Below, one piece after another: positions 1 to 7,189 of a stretch of DNA of 64,000 nucleotides (positions within the stretch are counted from its first letter, which is position 1; each line of letters opens with the position of its first letter). The translations under genes and the position numbers were made by a program. Where the stretch lies: positions 299,195 through 363,194 of the forward strand of contig NZ_KQ948924.1 of assembly GCF_001514235.1 (NCBI RefSeq), read 5' to 3'. This stretch comes from Streptomyces caeruleatus. Its GTDB lineage: Bacteria > Actinomycetota > Actinomycetes > Streptomycetales > Streptomycetaceae. Under the pieces are notes generated by a model, which saw only the letters and a program-made list of their open reading frames with translations, was not told the origin of the DNA and made no database searches.

Positions 1-2
1 AC

Positions 3-1064
3 ACCCCGGCCGACGAGGACCATGTGACCGTGGCCCGGCTCCGGGCGGCGGGCGCGGTGGTCGTGGGCCTGACGAACGTGCCGGAGCTGTGCGTCTTCGG
101 CACCACGGAGGGCGTGCACGGCACGGCCCGCAACCCGTGGGACACCTCCCGTACGGCGGGCGGCTCGTCCGGCGGCAGCGCGGCCGCGGTCGCCGCGGGC
201 ATGGTGCCGATCGCCCTCGGCAACGACGGCATGGGCTCGTTGCGCATCCCGGCCGCCAACTGCGGCCTGATCACCATCAAGCCCGGCTACGGCGTGGTCC
301 CGGCCGGCGTCAGCGACGGCGACTGGTTCGGCATGTCGGAGAACGGCCCGCTGGCCACGACGGTCGAGGACACCCGCCTGATGCTGTCGGTCCTCGCCGG
401 CACCGACGTCGTACGGTCGGACGCGCCCGGCACCCACAGGATCGCGGTGTCCCTGCGCAGCCCGCTCGCCGGCGTCGCCGTCAGCAAGCCGTACGCGACG
501 GCCGCCCGCGAGGCCGCCGGGCTGCTGATCAAGGCCGGTCACCAGGTGCGGCGCGCGGACCCGCCGTACCCGATGTCGCTGGGGGTCACCTCGCTCACCC
601 ACTGGACGGCGGGCACGGCCGAGGACGTGCGGGGTCTCGACCCCCGGCAGCTCACCCGCCGGACCCGGGTCCACGCCACCGTCGGCAAGCGCTTCGTGGA
701 CCGGGTGCGCGGCGGCGAAAGCCGGGAGCAGCTGCGCCGGCGACTGGAGCCGTTCTTCGCCGAGTACGACGTGCTGCTCACCCCGGCCCTCGCCCGCCGC
801 TCCCCCAAGTCCGAGCCCTGGCACGAGCGCGGCTGGCTGCGCAACGTCCTGGCCAACACCAACTACTCGCCGATGACTCCCCCGTGGAACCTCACCGGCT
901 GGCCGGCGATGGCGATCCCCTTCGGCACCCTCCCCTCCGGCGCCCCCAGCGCCGTACAACTGGTGGGCCGTCCTGGTTCGGAGGCGGACCTGCTGGGCCT
1001 GGCGGAGCAGATCGAGAAGCTGCGGCCGTGGCGGCGGACGGCTCCACTGGACCCGGTCCTGTAG
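3..1064 (+). CDS. Amidase signature family protein, 5' end outside window
   Basis: Member of the amidase signature (AS) family, serine hydrolases that cleave amide bonds with a Ser-cisSer-Lys triad. The reading frame is open from the first bases of the window, so the N-terminus, including the expected catalytic Lys, lies upstream. The GTG at 24 is internal, because family-like sequence (TPADEDH) is already present before it. The AS core is visible as GGSSGGS at about residue 55, followed by GNDGMGSLRIPAANCG, where the Ser before Leu-Arg is the expected nucleophile. The usual GTDGGGS is GNDGMGS here. The C-terminal NLTGWPAMAIPFG motif is also typical. It converges on the SGNH hydrolase with 34 bases between the stops. 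The substrate cannot be read from sequence. Confidence 0.9.
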   Translation, partial: TPADEDHVTVARLRAAGAVVVGLTNVPELCVFGTTEGVHGTARNPWDTSRTAGGSSGGSAAAVAAGMVPIALGNDGMGSLRIPAANCGLITIKPGYGVVPAGVSDGDWFGMSENGPLATTVEDTRLMLSVLAGTDVVRSDAPGTHRIAVSLRSPLAGVAVSKPYATAAREAAGLLIKAGHQVRRADPPYPMSLGVTSLTHWTAGTAEDVRGLDPRQLTRRTRVHATVGKRFVDRVRGGESREQLRRRLEPFFAEYDVLLTPALARRSPKSEPWHERGWLRNVLANTNYSPMTPPWNLTGWPAMAIPFGTLPSGAPSAVQLVGRPGSEADLLGLAEQIEKLRPWRRTAPLDPVL

Positions 1065-1098
1065 CCCGGCGACGCCGACACGATCCAAGCAACGGACC

Positions 1099-2307
1099 CT
1101 AGGGCGTCACCATGCCAGGCCCGGCCCCGAACGGCCCGTCCGCCGTGAACGCCAGCCGCGCGAAGCGCTCTCCGATGCGGCGGTGGGTGGCGGCGTCCGG
1201 GTGGAGGCCGTCGGGCAGGGGCAGTTCGGCGGAGTCGGTCTCGCCGTAGAGGTCGCGGCCGTCGAGGTAGTGCAGGTTCGGGTCGTCGGCCGCCCGCTGC
1301 TTGACGATGCGGGACAGCTCGTCCCGGATGACGCCCAGGGTCAGCTTGCCGCTCGCGCGCTCGGCCGGGTCGCCCATGGCGACGAAGCGCAGACGGCCGG
1401 CGCTCATGCCGCCGAAGTCGGGGGCGCAGGGTCCGGGTGTGTCCTCGTGCATCGGGCACAGGATGGGAGACACGACGAGCAGGGGTGTCGTCGGGTGGCC
1501 CTCGCGGATGGTGTCGAGGAAGCCGTGGACCGCGGGCCCGAAGGCGCGCAGCCGCATCAGGTCGAGGTTCACCACGTTGATGCCCAGCTTGACGCTCACG
1601 AGGTCGGCGGGGGTGTCGCGCAGGGCGCGGGCGGTGAACGGGTCGAGCAGGGCGCTTCCGGCCAGGCCCAGGTTGATCAGCTCCACGCCGCCGAGCGAGG
1701 CGGCGAGCGCGGGCCAGATGCCGGTGGGGCTCGCGGCGTCGGATCCGTGGCTGATCGAACTGCCGTGGTGCAGCCACACCCTGCGGCCCGGATCACGGGC
1801 GGGCTCGACGGGGGCGTCGGTGCGCAGGGCGATCAGTTCGGTGGTCTCGTTGTGCGGCAGCCAGATCTCGACGTCCTTGTCGCCGGCGGGCAGCCCGGTG
1901 AAGCGGACGGTGCCGGCCGGGCCGAACTCCTGCTCGGCGGTTCCGGCGGTCAGGTCGACGGTCACCACGTTGCCGCCGGTCACGCTGCCCTGGCCCGCGG
2001 GGCGGCCGTCGACGATCAGGTCGTACATGCCGTCGGGTCGGGCCGGCGCGCCCACATAGGCACGCTTGGTGCGCAGCGCGTCCAGTTCGACGGCCGTGGC
2101 CCGGGTGCGGAAGGCCAGCCGTACGCCGGAGGGCTGGGACTCGGCCATGGCCAGCTGTCCGTCGGTGTTCTGGGCGCGGGCCCGGGCGGGCAGCCGGTGC
2201 GGCAGCACTCCGTGCTCGGTGTGCTCGATGTCGAGGGCGCCGCGCAGAAGGGCGGCGGTGACGGGCGTGGTGATCCAGTCGTGCCGCATGCCGTGCTCGG
2301 TGTCCAT
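1099..2307 (-). CDS. SGNH/GDSL-type hydrolase (esterase-like)
   Basis: A 402-residue predicted esterase or lipase. The N-terminal half (to about residue 170) is a beta-rich domain like that of CE2-type SGNH esterases. The catalytic half starts at WLHHGSSISHGSD, a GDS-like block I with the nucleophilic Ser. It ends with DGLHPDAATH, the DxxH block carrying the catalytic Asp and His. No signal peptide is seen, so it is probably cytoplasmic. The ATG at 2307 was chosen because GGAGG sits just upstream and because residues further upstream in the frame do not look like protein. It follows a TetR regulator by 17 bases and is probably co-transcribed with it and controlled by it. Confidence 0.85.
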   Translation of the reverse strand: MDTEHGMRHDWITTPVTAALLRGALDIEHTEHGVLPHRLPARARAQNTDGQLAMAESQPSGVRLAFRTRATAVELDALRTKRAYVGAPARPDGMYDLIVDGRPAGQGSVTGGNVVTVDLTAGTAEQEFGPAGTVRFTGLPAGDKDVEIWLPHNETTELIALRTDAPVEPARDPGRRVWLHHGSSISHGSDAASPTGIWPALAASLGGVELINLGLAGSALLDPFTARALRDTPADLVSVKLGINVVNLDLMRLRAFGPAVHGFLDTIREGHPTTPLLVVSPILCPMHEDTPGPCAPDFGGMSAGRLRFVAMGDPAERASGKLTLGVIRDELSRIVKQRAADDPNLHYLDGRDLYGETDSAELPLPDGLHPDAATHRRIGERFARLAFTADGPFGAGPGMVTP

Positions 2308-2324
2308 GTGTCCTCCGCCTGTCG

Positions 2325-2903
2325 TCAAGGTGTGGGCTCGGTGGGCCAGTTGCGCAGCAGGGCGTCGAGGGCGTCCAGGATCCGCGTCCAGGTCTCCTGG
2401 GAGTCGGGGGCGCTGTGGCTGAAGCCGCCCGCGACCTCCAGGCCGGCGTAGCCGTGGAAGACGCTGCCCAGCAGCCGCACGGCGTGGGTCGCGTCCGGTT
2501 CGGCCAGGTCGTAGCCGCGCAGGATCGCCCGCGTCATCTGCGCGTGCCGGACGCCCGCGCCGGCCGCCGCGGTCTCGGGGTCCAGCCGCATCCGCGCGGC
2601 TGCGGCGCGGCCCGGGTGCTCGCGGCCGTAGTCGCGGTAGACGTTGGCGAAGGCGACCAGGGCGTCCTTGCCGGCCCGGCCCGCGACGGCGTCGGCGGCC
2701 CGGTCGGCCAGCTCCTCCAGCGCGAAGAGCGAGATCCGCGTCTTGAGGTCCTGGGAGTTCTTCACATGCGAGTACAGGCTCGCGACCTTGACGTCGAACC
2801 GCCGGGCGAGCTCCGACGCGGTCACCTGCTCGAAGCCGATCTCGTCGGCCAGCTCCGCACCCGCCCGGACCAGGCGTTGCGTGGTCAGTCCTACGCGTGC
2901 CAC
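2325..2903 (-). CDS. TetR family transcriptional regulator
   Basis: A 192-residue one-component repressor. Residues 5-60 form the TetR helix-turn-helix (SELARRFDVKVASLYSHVKN, with the LYSHV recognition helix). The rest is an all-helical ligand-binding and dimerisation domain of the WHG-like class. The start is GTG at 2903, with GGGAGGA five bases upstream. It is the first gene of a two-gene operon with the SGNH hydrolase, so it probably regulates that enzyme and itself through the palindrome that overlaps its promoter. The ligand is unknown. Confidence 0.9.
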   Translation of the reverse strand: MARVGLTTQRLVRAGAELADEIGFEQVTASELARRFDVKVASLYSHVKNSQDLKTRISLFALEELADRAADAVAGRAGKDALVAFANVYRDYGREHPGRAAAARMRLDPETAAAGAGVRHAQMTRAILRGYDLAEPDATHAVRLLGSVFHGYAGLEVAGGFSHSAPDSQETWTRILDALDALLRNWPTEPTP

Positions 2904-2919
2904 AACAGTCCTCCCGTTC

Positions 2920-2959
2920 GCCTTTAACGATTATGCATAAAGCTAAAGCGTTTAGGCAA
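2920..2959 (-). promoter_or_regulatory. Promoter with overlapping imperfect palindrome for the TetR operon
   Basis: On the minus strand TTGCCT (2954-2959) and CATAAT (2930-2935) are separated by 18 bases, a plausible -35/-10 pair 25-30 bases before the GTG start. Imperfect arms GCCTAAACG and CGTTAAAGGC (2949-2957 and 2920-2929) enclose the -10 element. That is the usual layout of an autoregulated TetR operator. The spacer is AT-rich compared with its surroundings. Confidence 0.55.
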
Positions 2960-2984
2960 ACGGGAAGGCCGTGAAGGTGACTGG

Positions 2985-3467
2985 CTAAAGCGACCGGTAC
3001 ATGATGTGCAGGCCCACCCGCCCGTGCCGAGGGTGGTCGAACGCCTCCGGGACGGTGCCGAGAATCGTGAAGCCGAGGGAGGTCCACAGGCGCACGGCCG
3101 GGTTGGTCTCGACGACGGCGTTGAAGACCATGCCCCGGTAGCCCTCATCCTTGGCCGCGACCAGCAGATGCTCGGCGAGGGCACGGCCGACGCCGCGCCC
3201 GCCGTGGTCGGGGTCCACCATGAAGCCGGCGTTGGCGATACCGGCGGCGGGGCCGCCGTAGTTGGGGGTGAGGTAGGCGGAGGCGACGACGACTCCGGCG
3301 TCGTCCTCGACGACGTAGACGCTCTTGGCCGGGTTCATCCACAGGGTCCGCGCGTCGTTCTCGGAGGTGTCCGGGTCCCAGGCGTAGGTCTCGCCGGCGG
3401 CGACGATCCGGTGCCAGAAAGACCAAATCCGCGGCCAGTCGTCGGCCGCGGCTTCTCTGATCAGCAT
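2985..3467 (-). CDS. GNAT family N-acetyltransferase
   Basis: A 160-residue acetyl-CoA-dependent N-acetyltransferase. The GNAT core is visible: strand AGFMVDPDHGGRGVGRAL with the R/Q-x-x-G-x-G/A acetyl-CoA loop (HGGRGVG) near residue 90, then ETNPAVRLWTSLGFTILG (motif B) near residue 125. It resembles PhinothricinAT/RimI-like single-domain enzymes, whose acceptor may be a small amine or a protein N-terminus. A perfect 11-bp inverted repeat spans its start codon, which is unusual and may limit translation. The next gene upstream on the same strand encodes a small conserved protein 66 bases away. Confidence 0.88.
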   Translation of the reverse strand: MLIREAAADDWPRIWSFWHRIVAAGETYAWDPDTSENDARTLWMNPAKSVYVVEDDAGVVVASAYLTPNYGGPAAGIANAGFMVDPDHGGRGVGRALAEHLLVAAKDEGYRGMVFNAVVETNPAVRLWTSLGFTILGTVPEAFDHPRHGRVGLHIMYRSL

Positions 3468-3492
3468 GGGCGTGAGTCTCGCACGCCCATGC
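3464..3492 (-). promoter_or_regulatory. Perfect 11-bp inverted repeat over the GNAT start codon
   Basis: Arms GCATGGGCGTG and CACGCCCATGC are fully complementary with a 7-base loop (3475-3481). The ATG of the GNAT gene (3465-3467) lies inside one arm. In RNA read from the minus strand this is a strong hairpin located after the stop of the small gene at 3534. It could terminate transcription from that gene, occlude the GNAT start, or both. It lacks a clear U-tract. Confidence 0.6.
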
Positions 3493-3533
3493 GTCCGGCA
3501 ATCGCGAAGGGCTCTGCCCCTTCGGTCGACTCG

Positions 3534-3707
3534 TCAGTCGACGCTGGGCAGGATGTGGGGCTCGGCGAGGTCGTCCTCGTAGCCCGCCAGGCGGATGGGG
3601 GCGGACCTGGCCCACACATCGAGACTGCCGATCTCCTTGGACCGGCGGCCCGCGCGCTCCGTGCGTTCCTTGGGGCGCTGTTCGCGATTCGTCTGCTCAG
3701 GTGTCAC
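3534..3707 (-). CDS. Small conserved streptomycete protein of unknown function
   Basis: A 57-residue protein starting MTPEQTNREQRPKERTERAG and ending DLAEPHILPSVD. It was read directly from the minus strand. GTG at 3707 is preceded by AGGAG six bases upstream, and the codon bias is typical of the genome. The N-terminal half is charged and probably disordered. The C-terminal half (SLDVWARSAPIRLAGYEDD) is the more structured part. No known domain was recognised. I believe similar short proteins occur in other streptomycetes, but a search would be needed to confirm that. Confidence 0.6.
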   Translation of the reverse strand: MTPEQTNREQRPKERTERAGRRSKEIGSLDVWARSAPIRLAGYEDDLAEPHILPSVD

Positions 3708-4180
3708 CGCGCACTCCTTTTGTGTCGGATCACCCTCGGGGCGAGGCCGGTCCAGTCTGCGGTCCGGTACTTGACGCCCGCTCGGGTCTTACTCAAAGTC
3801 GGCTCGGACGCGGTGGCGCCGGTGTACTGCTGTGAGAGCAGGCCGTTGTGCACCGGCTTGTCCCGGGACGGACCGTGGGTGTGGGTTGGGACCCTGTCAT
3901 GCTGTCCGTCCGCTACAGACTAACCAAATGAGCGGGCGCCCGCTCGATGGGGCTGCAAACAAGCGGTAACTATCCGGAGTCGACCGGATTTCACCTGCCC
4001 GCCATCTCCTGTTTTGCTGTGAATTACGGCATTTACCAGTCACTCGTTCGGCTCAACGACATCACGCCACCCCGTGTCGGACCTCGCCACGCCGCGCAGT
4101 TCAGGTCCCGTTGGCCGAATCGCAAGGCGGCCATGATCTGCTGACGGACGCCAACGGCCAGCCGGCGGGAGGACTGACGC
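3708..4180. other. 473-bp intergenic region with two palindromes
   Basis: No coding sequence is convincing here. It contains a perfect 16-bp palindrome GAGCGGGCGCCCGCTC (3929-3944), placed just after the AT-richer stretch ACTAACCAAAT. About 30 bases on is a second inverted repeat, ATCCGG-agtcga-CCGGAT (3972-3989). The region separates the minus-strand small gene from the plus-strand HD-like gene. It therefore probably holds divergent promoters and operator sites. No strong -35/-10 pair was found by eye. Confidence 0.5.
3929..3944. promoter_or_regulatory. 16-bp perfect palindrome, candidate operator
   Basis: GAGCGGGCGCCCGCTC reads the same on both strands. A perfect 16-mer palindrome in a long non-coding gap is suggestive of a dimeric regulator site, but high GC content raises the chance background, and no partner regulator is adjacent. 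Confidence 0.4.
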
Positions 4181-4630
4181 ATGGAGCTGCGCAGTGTCGA
4201 AGAGCTGATGGATCTGCTGTACGCCTGCCGGGGCACCCGGGACGTCCCGGCCCCCGGGAGGGCCCGGGTCGATCTGCACCAACACGCGCTGCGGACCGCC
4301 GCCCTGCTGCGCCGCACCCGCCCCGCCGACAAGGAGCTCCAGGTCGCGGGGCTCGTGCAGGTCATCGGCCCGCTGCTGCGCCCGAGCGACGCGGCCCGCC
4401 ACTCCGAGTCCGCGGCGGACGCGGTGCGCCCCCTCCTCGGCGAACGGGTCTCCCGCCTCGTCCGCGACCACCACCGGGCCCCGGACTCCGCGGACGACGA
4501 CCTGCAGCGGCTGCGCCAGGCCGACGAGGAGGGCCGCGGCGCCGAGTTCGACGCCGGGGTCCTTGAGGACTGGCGCACGGTCCTGGAGCTGGTGGCGGCA
4601 CGGAACTCGCCGCTCGGGGCTGTTGACTGA
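4181..4630 (+). CDS. Degenerate HD-domain (PhnZ/MIOX-like) protein
   Basis: A 149-residue all-helical protein that aligns by eye with small HD-fold oxygenase or phosphohydrolase proteins. It has a leading VDLHQHALRTAALLR helix and a C-terminal RPLLGERVSRLVRDHHRAP segment. In active relatives the middle motif is ALLHDIG, with the His-Asp metal pair. Here it reads GLVQVIG, so both metal ligands are missing, although the first His and the late His remain. It is therefore probably not a canonical metalloenzyme. ATG at 4181 follows GGGAGGA. The downstream short-chain dehydrogenase starts 25 bases after its stop, suggesting one operon. Confidence 0.65.
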   Translation: MELRSVEELMDLLYACRGTRDVPAPGRARVDLHQHALRTAALLRRTRPADKELQVAGLVQVIGPLLRPSDAARHSESAADAVRPLLGERVSRLVRDHHRAPDSADDDLQRLRQADEEGRGAEFDAGVLEDWRTVLELVAARNSPLGAVD

Positions 4631-4655
4631 CGGCCCGTCATGAGACGGTACGGCG

Positions 4656-5462
4656 ATGACGTCGCCGTACGGACTTCAGGGCAGGGCCGCCGTCGTCACC
4701 GGCGCCACCCGCGGCATCGGGCACGCCGTCGCCCGGCACCTGGCCGACGCCGGAGCGCTGGTGTGCGTGACCGCGCGGGACGCGGACGAGGTACGGCGGG
4801 CCGCCACCGGGCTCGGCGGCATCGGGGTGCCCGGCAGCGTGGCCGACCCGGACCATCTGCGGGCGGTCGTGGAGCTGACCCTGCACGAGTTCGGCCGGAT
4901 CGACGTACTGGTGAACAACGCCGCGACCAACCTGCCGTACGGCCCCCTCATGGACGTCGATCCCCACGCCTGGCGCGAGGCCTTCACCGTGAACGTCGAG
5001 GCACCCCTGCGGCTCGTCCAGTGCGCCTGGCGGGCCTGGATGCGCGACCACGGCGGCGCGGTCGTCAACATCTGCACCGAGGGCGCCACCCACGTCGGCC
5101 CCCGCATCGGCGCCTACGGCACCACCAAGGCCTCCCTGCTCCACCTCACCCAACAGCTCGCGGGCGAACTGGCGCCGAAGGTGCGGGTCAACTCGGTGTC
5201 CCCCGGCCTGGTCCGCACGGAAATGGCACGGTTCGTGTGGGAGCCGGGCGAGGAGGAGGTCGCCGCCGGACTCCCGCTCGGGCGCATCGGGGAACCGGAG
5301 GATGTGGCACGGGCGGTGGTGTGGCTGGCGTCGGACCAGGCGGAGTGGGTGACGGGGGCAGACCTGGTGGTGGACGGAGGCACTCGGGTACGCGCGGCGC
5401 ACACGGCAACGGCGTACGCGATACACCAGCACCTACGGACGCCGGGAACTCGGCCCACCTGA
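4656..5462 (+). CDS. Short-chain dehydrogenase/reductase (SDR) family oxidoreductase
   Basis: A 268-residue NAD(P)-dependent classical SDR. The nucleotide-binding TGATRGIG motif is at residues 16-23, NNA at about 90, and the active-site YGTTK near residue 150. The residue 13 positions before the Tyr, normally the catalytic Ser, is Thr (NICTEG where NISS is typical), so catalysis may be altered. It ends with the usual SDQAEWVTGADLVVDGG segment and then an extra tail of about 25 residues. It probably forms an operon with the degenerate HD protein upstream. The substrate is unknown. Confidence 0.88.
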   Translation: MTSPYGLQGRAAVVTGATRGIGHAVARHLADAGALVCVTARDADEVRRAATGLGGIGVPGSVADPDHLRAVVELTLHEFGRIDVLVNNAATNLPYGPLMDVDPHAWREAFTVNVEAPLRLVQCAWRAWMRDHGGAVVNICTEGATHVGPRIGAYGTTKASLLHLTQQLAGELAPKVRVNSVSPGLVRTEMARFVWEPGEEEVAAGLPLGRIGEPEDVARAVVWLASDQAEWVTGADLVVDGGTRVRAAHTATAYAIHQHLRTPGTRPT

Positions 5463-5545
5463 GGGGCGCGGGGCTGTATGGATGTGCGGCTCCGCCGCGT
5501 GGGCGCGACCAGCCCCCGCTCACCCGCAGCCGCACGACCGCCCCC
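5463..5545. repeat. Dispersed streptomycete-type intergenic repeat between convergent genes
   Basis: The stretch begins GGGGCGCGGGGCTGTAT and continues through a GCGGCTCCGCCGC hairpin, GCGACCAGCCCCC and CACCCGCAG. This matches from memory a very common short intergenic element in Streptomyces genomes. It sits between two convergent stop codons, where such elements are often found and may act as bidirectional terminators. Copy number in this genome cannot be assessed from one window. Confidence 0.5.
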
Positions 5546-5547
5546 GC

Positions 5548-7065
5548 CTACCACTTGCCAGGCGCGTAATCCTTCAGAAAGACCCCGTACACATCCTCCC
5601 CGCCCTCACCCCGCACGATCGGGTCGTACACCCGAGCCGCCCCGTCGACCAGATCGAGCGGAGCGTGGAACCCCTCCTCGGCGAGCCGCAACTTGTCGAA
5701 GTGGGGACGCTCATCGGTGATCCAGCCCGTGTCGACCGACGTCATCAGGATGCCGTCACTCTGGAACATCTCCTGCGCGCTGGTCCGCGTGACCATGTTC
5801 ATCGCGGCCTTCGCGGCATTCGTGTTCGGATGCCCCGCGCCCTTGTAGCCGCGCCCGAAGACACCCTCCATCGCGGAGACGTTCACGACGTACGCCCGCC
5901 CGCTCGCCGCCTTCTTCGCGGCGTCGGCCATCGCCGGCCGGAGCTTGCTGATCAGGATGAACGGCGCGGTGTAGTTGCACAGCTGGGTCTCGAGGAGCTC
6001 CACCGGGGAGATCTGCTCGATCGTCTGCACCCAGGTGTTGCTGTCGACGACGTCGGGCACGAGTCCGCCCGCGTCGATCGCGGTGCCGTCGAGGTGTCGG
6101 GCGACGCTGGCGTTACCCGCGACCAGGGCGAGGTCCGCGACCTTCTGGGCGTCGAGGCCGCTGGTGCCGAGCGGCAGCGCGGCGAGGCCGTCGACCGCGC
6201 CGGAGTTGAAGGCGCCGATGACGTGGTGGGCGGGGAGTTCACCGGCGGGCAGCGGGGCGCTCTCGCCGTCGACCAGGGCGGCGTAGGCGGAGGGCAGCCG
6301 GCGTACGGTCTGCGTCGCGTTGTTGACGAGGATGTCGAGGGGGCCGGCGTCGGCGACCTGGTCGGCGAGGGCGACGGCCTGGGCCGGGTCGCGCAGGTCG
6401 ATGCCGACGACCTCCAGGCGGTGCATCCAGTCCGCGGAGTCGTCCATGGCCTTGAAACGGCGGATGGCGTCCTTCGGGAAACGCGTGGTGATCGTGGTGT
6501 GCGCGCCGTCCCGCAGCAGCCTGAGCGCGATGTACATGCCGATCTTGGCGCGGCCGCCGGTGAGCAGGGCGCGCTTGCCGGTGAGGTCGGCGCCGGCGTC
6601 GCGCTTGGCGCGGTTCAGGGCGGCGCAGTCCGGACAGAGCTGGTGGTAGAAGTAGTCGACTTCCACGTACCGGGTCTTGCAGGTGTAGCAGGAGCGCGGG
6701 CGCTGGAGTATCCCCGCGATCTTGCCGGCGTCGGTGGCCGACGACGGCAGGATGCCCTCGGTCTCGTCGTCGATGCGCTGCGCCGAGCCGGTCGCCGTGG
6801 CCTCCGTGACCGCCTTGTCGTGGGCGGTCTTGGCGGCCCGGCGCTCCTGGCGGCGGCGCTGCTTGACGGTGCGGTAGATCCCGGCGGTCGCCCGGCGCAC
6901 GGTGATCGCGTCGGGGTGGTCGACCTCCAGCCTGTCGAGCTCGTCCAGCACGCTCAGGCACACGGCGAGCCGCTCCGGGTCGATGCCGGGGCCGTACACG
7001 ACCTCGTCACCGGACTCGTGCACGACCTCGTTCGCGGTCGCCGAGCCTTCCTCTGTCACCGTCAT
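5548..7065 (-). CDS. SDR-fold oxidoreductase with N-terminal zinc ribbon
   Basis: A 505-residue two-part protein. Residues 1-120 are a helical N-terminal region. A CxxC-x14-CxxC zinc ribbon (Cys126, 129, 144, 147) follows, then an SDR Rossmann domain from about residue 160 with TGGRAKIGMYIA, LVNNATQT and VVNVSAMEGVFG. At the usual YxxxK position the sequence is NTNAAK, so the catalytic Tyr is absent although the Lys is kept. ATG at 7065 was preferred over an in-frame start 28 codons upstream, since the extra residues are Arg-rich and non-domain. The SD is weak. It converges on the other SDR gene with the dispersed repeat between. Confidence 0.8.
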   Translation of the reverse strand: MTVTEEGSATANEVVHESGDEVVYGPGIDPERLAVCLSVLDELDRLEVDHPDAITVRRATAGIYRTVKQRRRQERRAAKTAHDKAVTEATATGSAQRIDDETEGILPSSATDAGKIAGILQRPRSCYTCKTRYVEVDYFYHQLCPDCAALNRAKRDAGADLTGKRALLTGGRAKIGMYIALRLLRDGAHTTITTRFPKDAIRRFKAMDDSADWMHRLEVVGIDLRDPAQAVALADQVADAGPLDILVNNATQTVRRLPSAYAALVDGESAPLPAGELPAHHVIGAFNSGAVDGLAALPLGTSGLDAQKVADLALVAGNASVARHLDGTAIDAGGLVPDVVDSNTWVQTIEQISPVELLETQLCNYTAPFILISKLRPAMADAAKKAASGRAYVVNVSAMEGVFGRGYKGAGHPNTNAAKAAMNMVTRTSAQEMFQSDGILMTSVDTGWITDERPHFDKLRLAEEGFHAPLDLVDGAARVYDPIVRGEGGEDVYGVFLKDYAPGKW

Positions 7066-7189
7066 CGCGCTGCCGTTTCCCTGATCACCCGAGCGGCGCT
7101 CCGACCGCGCCCGCTTTCGAACGGGGAATTGTACGGAGCGCCGGGTCACTCCTCCAAAATCCGGCGAAGGACCCCGGGAAACCGGGGGT

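Noticed and set aside
3..1064. Amidase as a 5'-truncated pseudogene
   Set aside because: The frame is open to the window edge, so the missing N-terminus is explained by the boundary.
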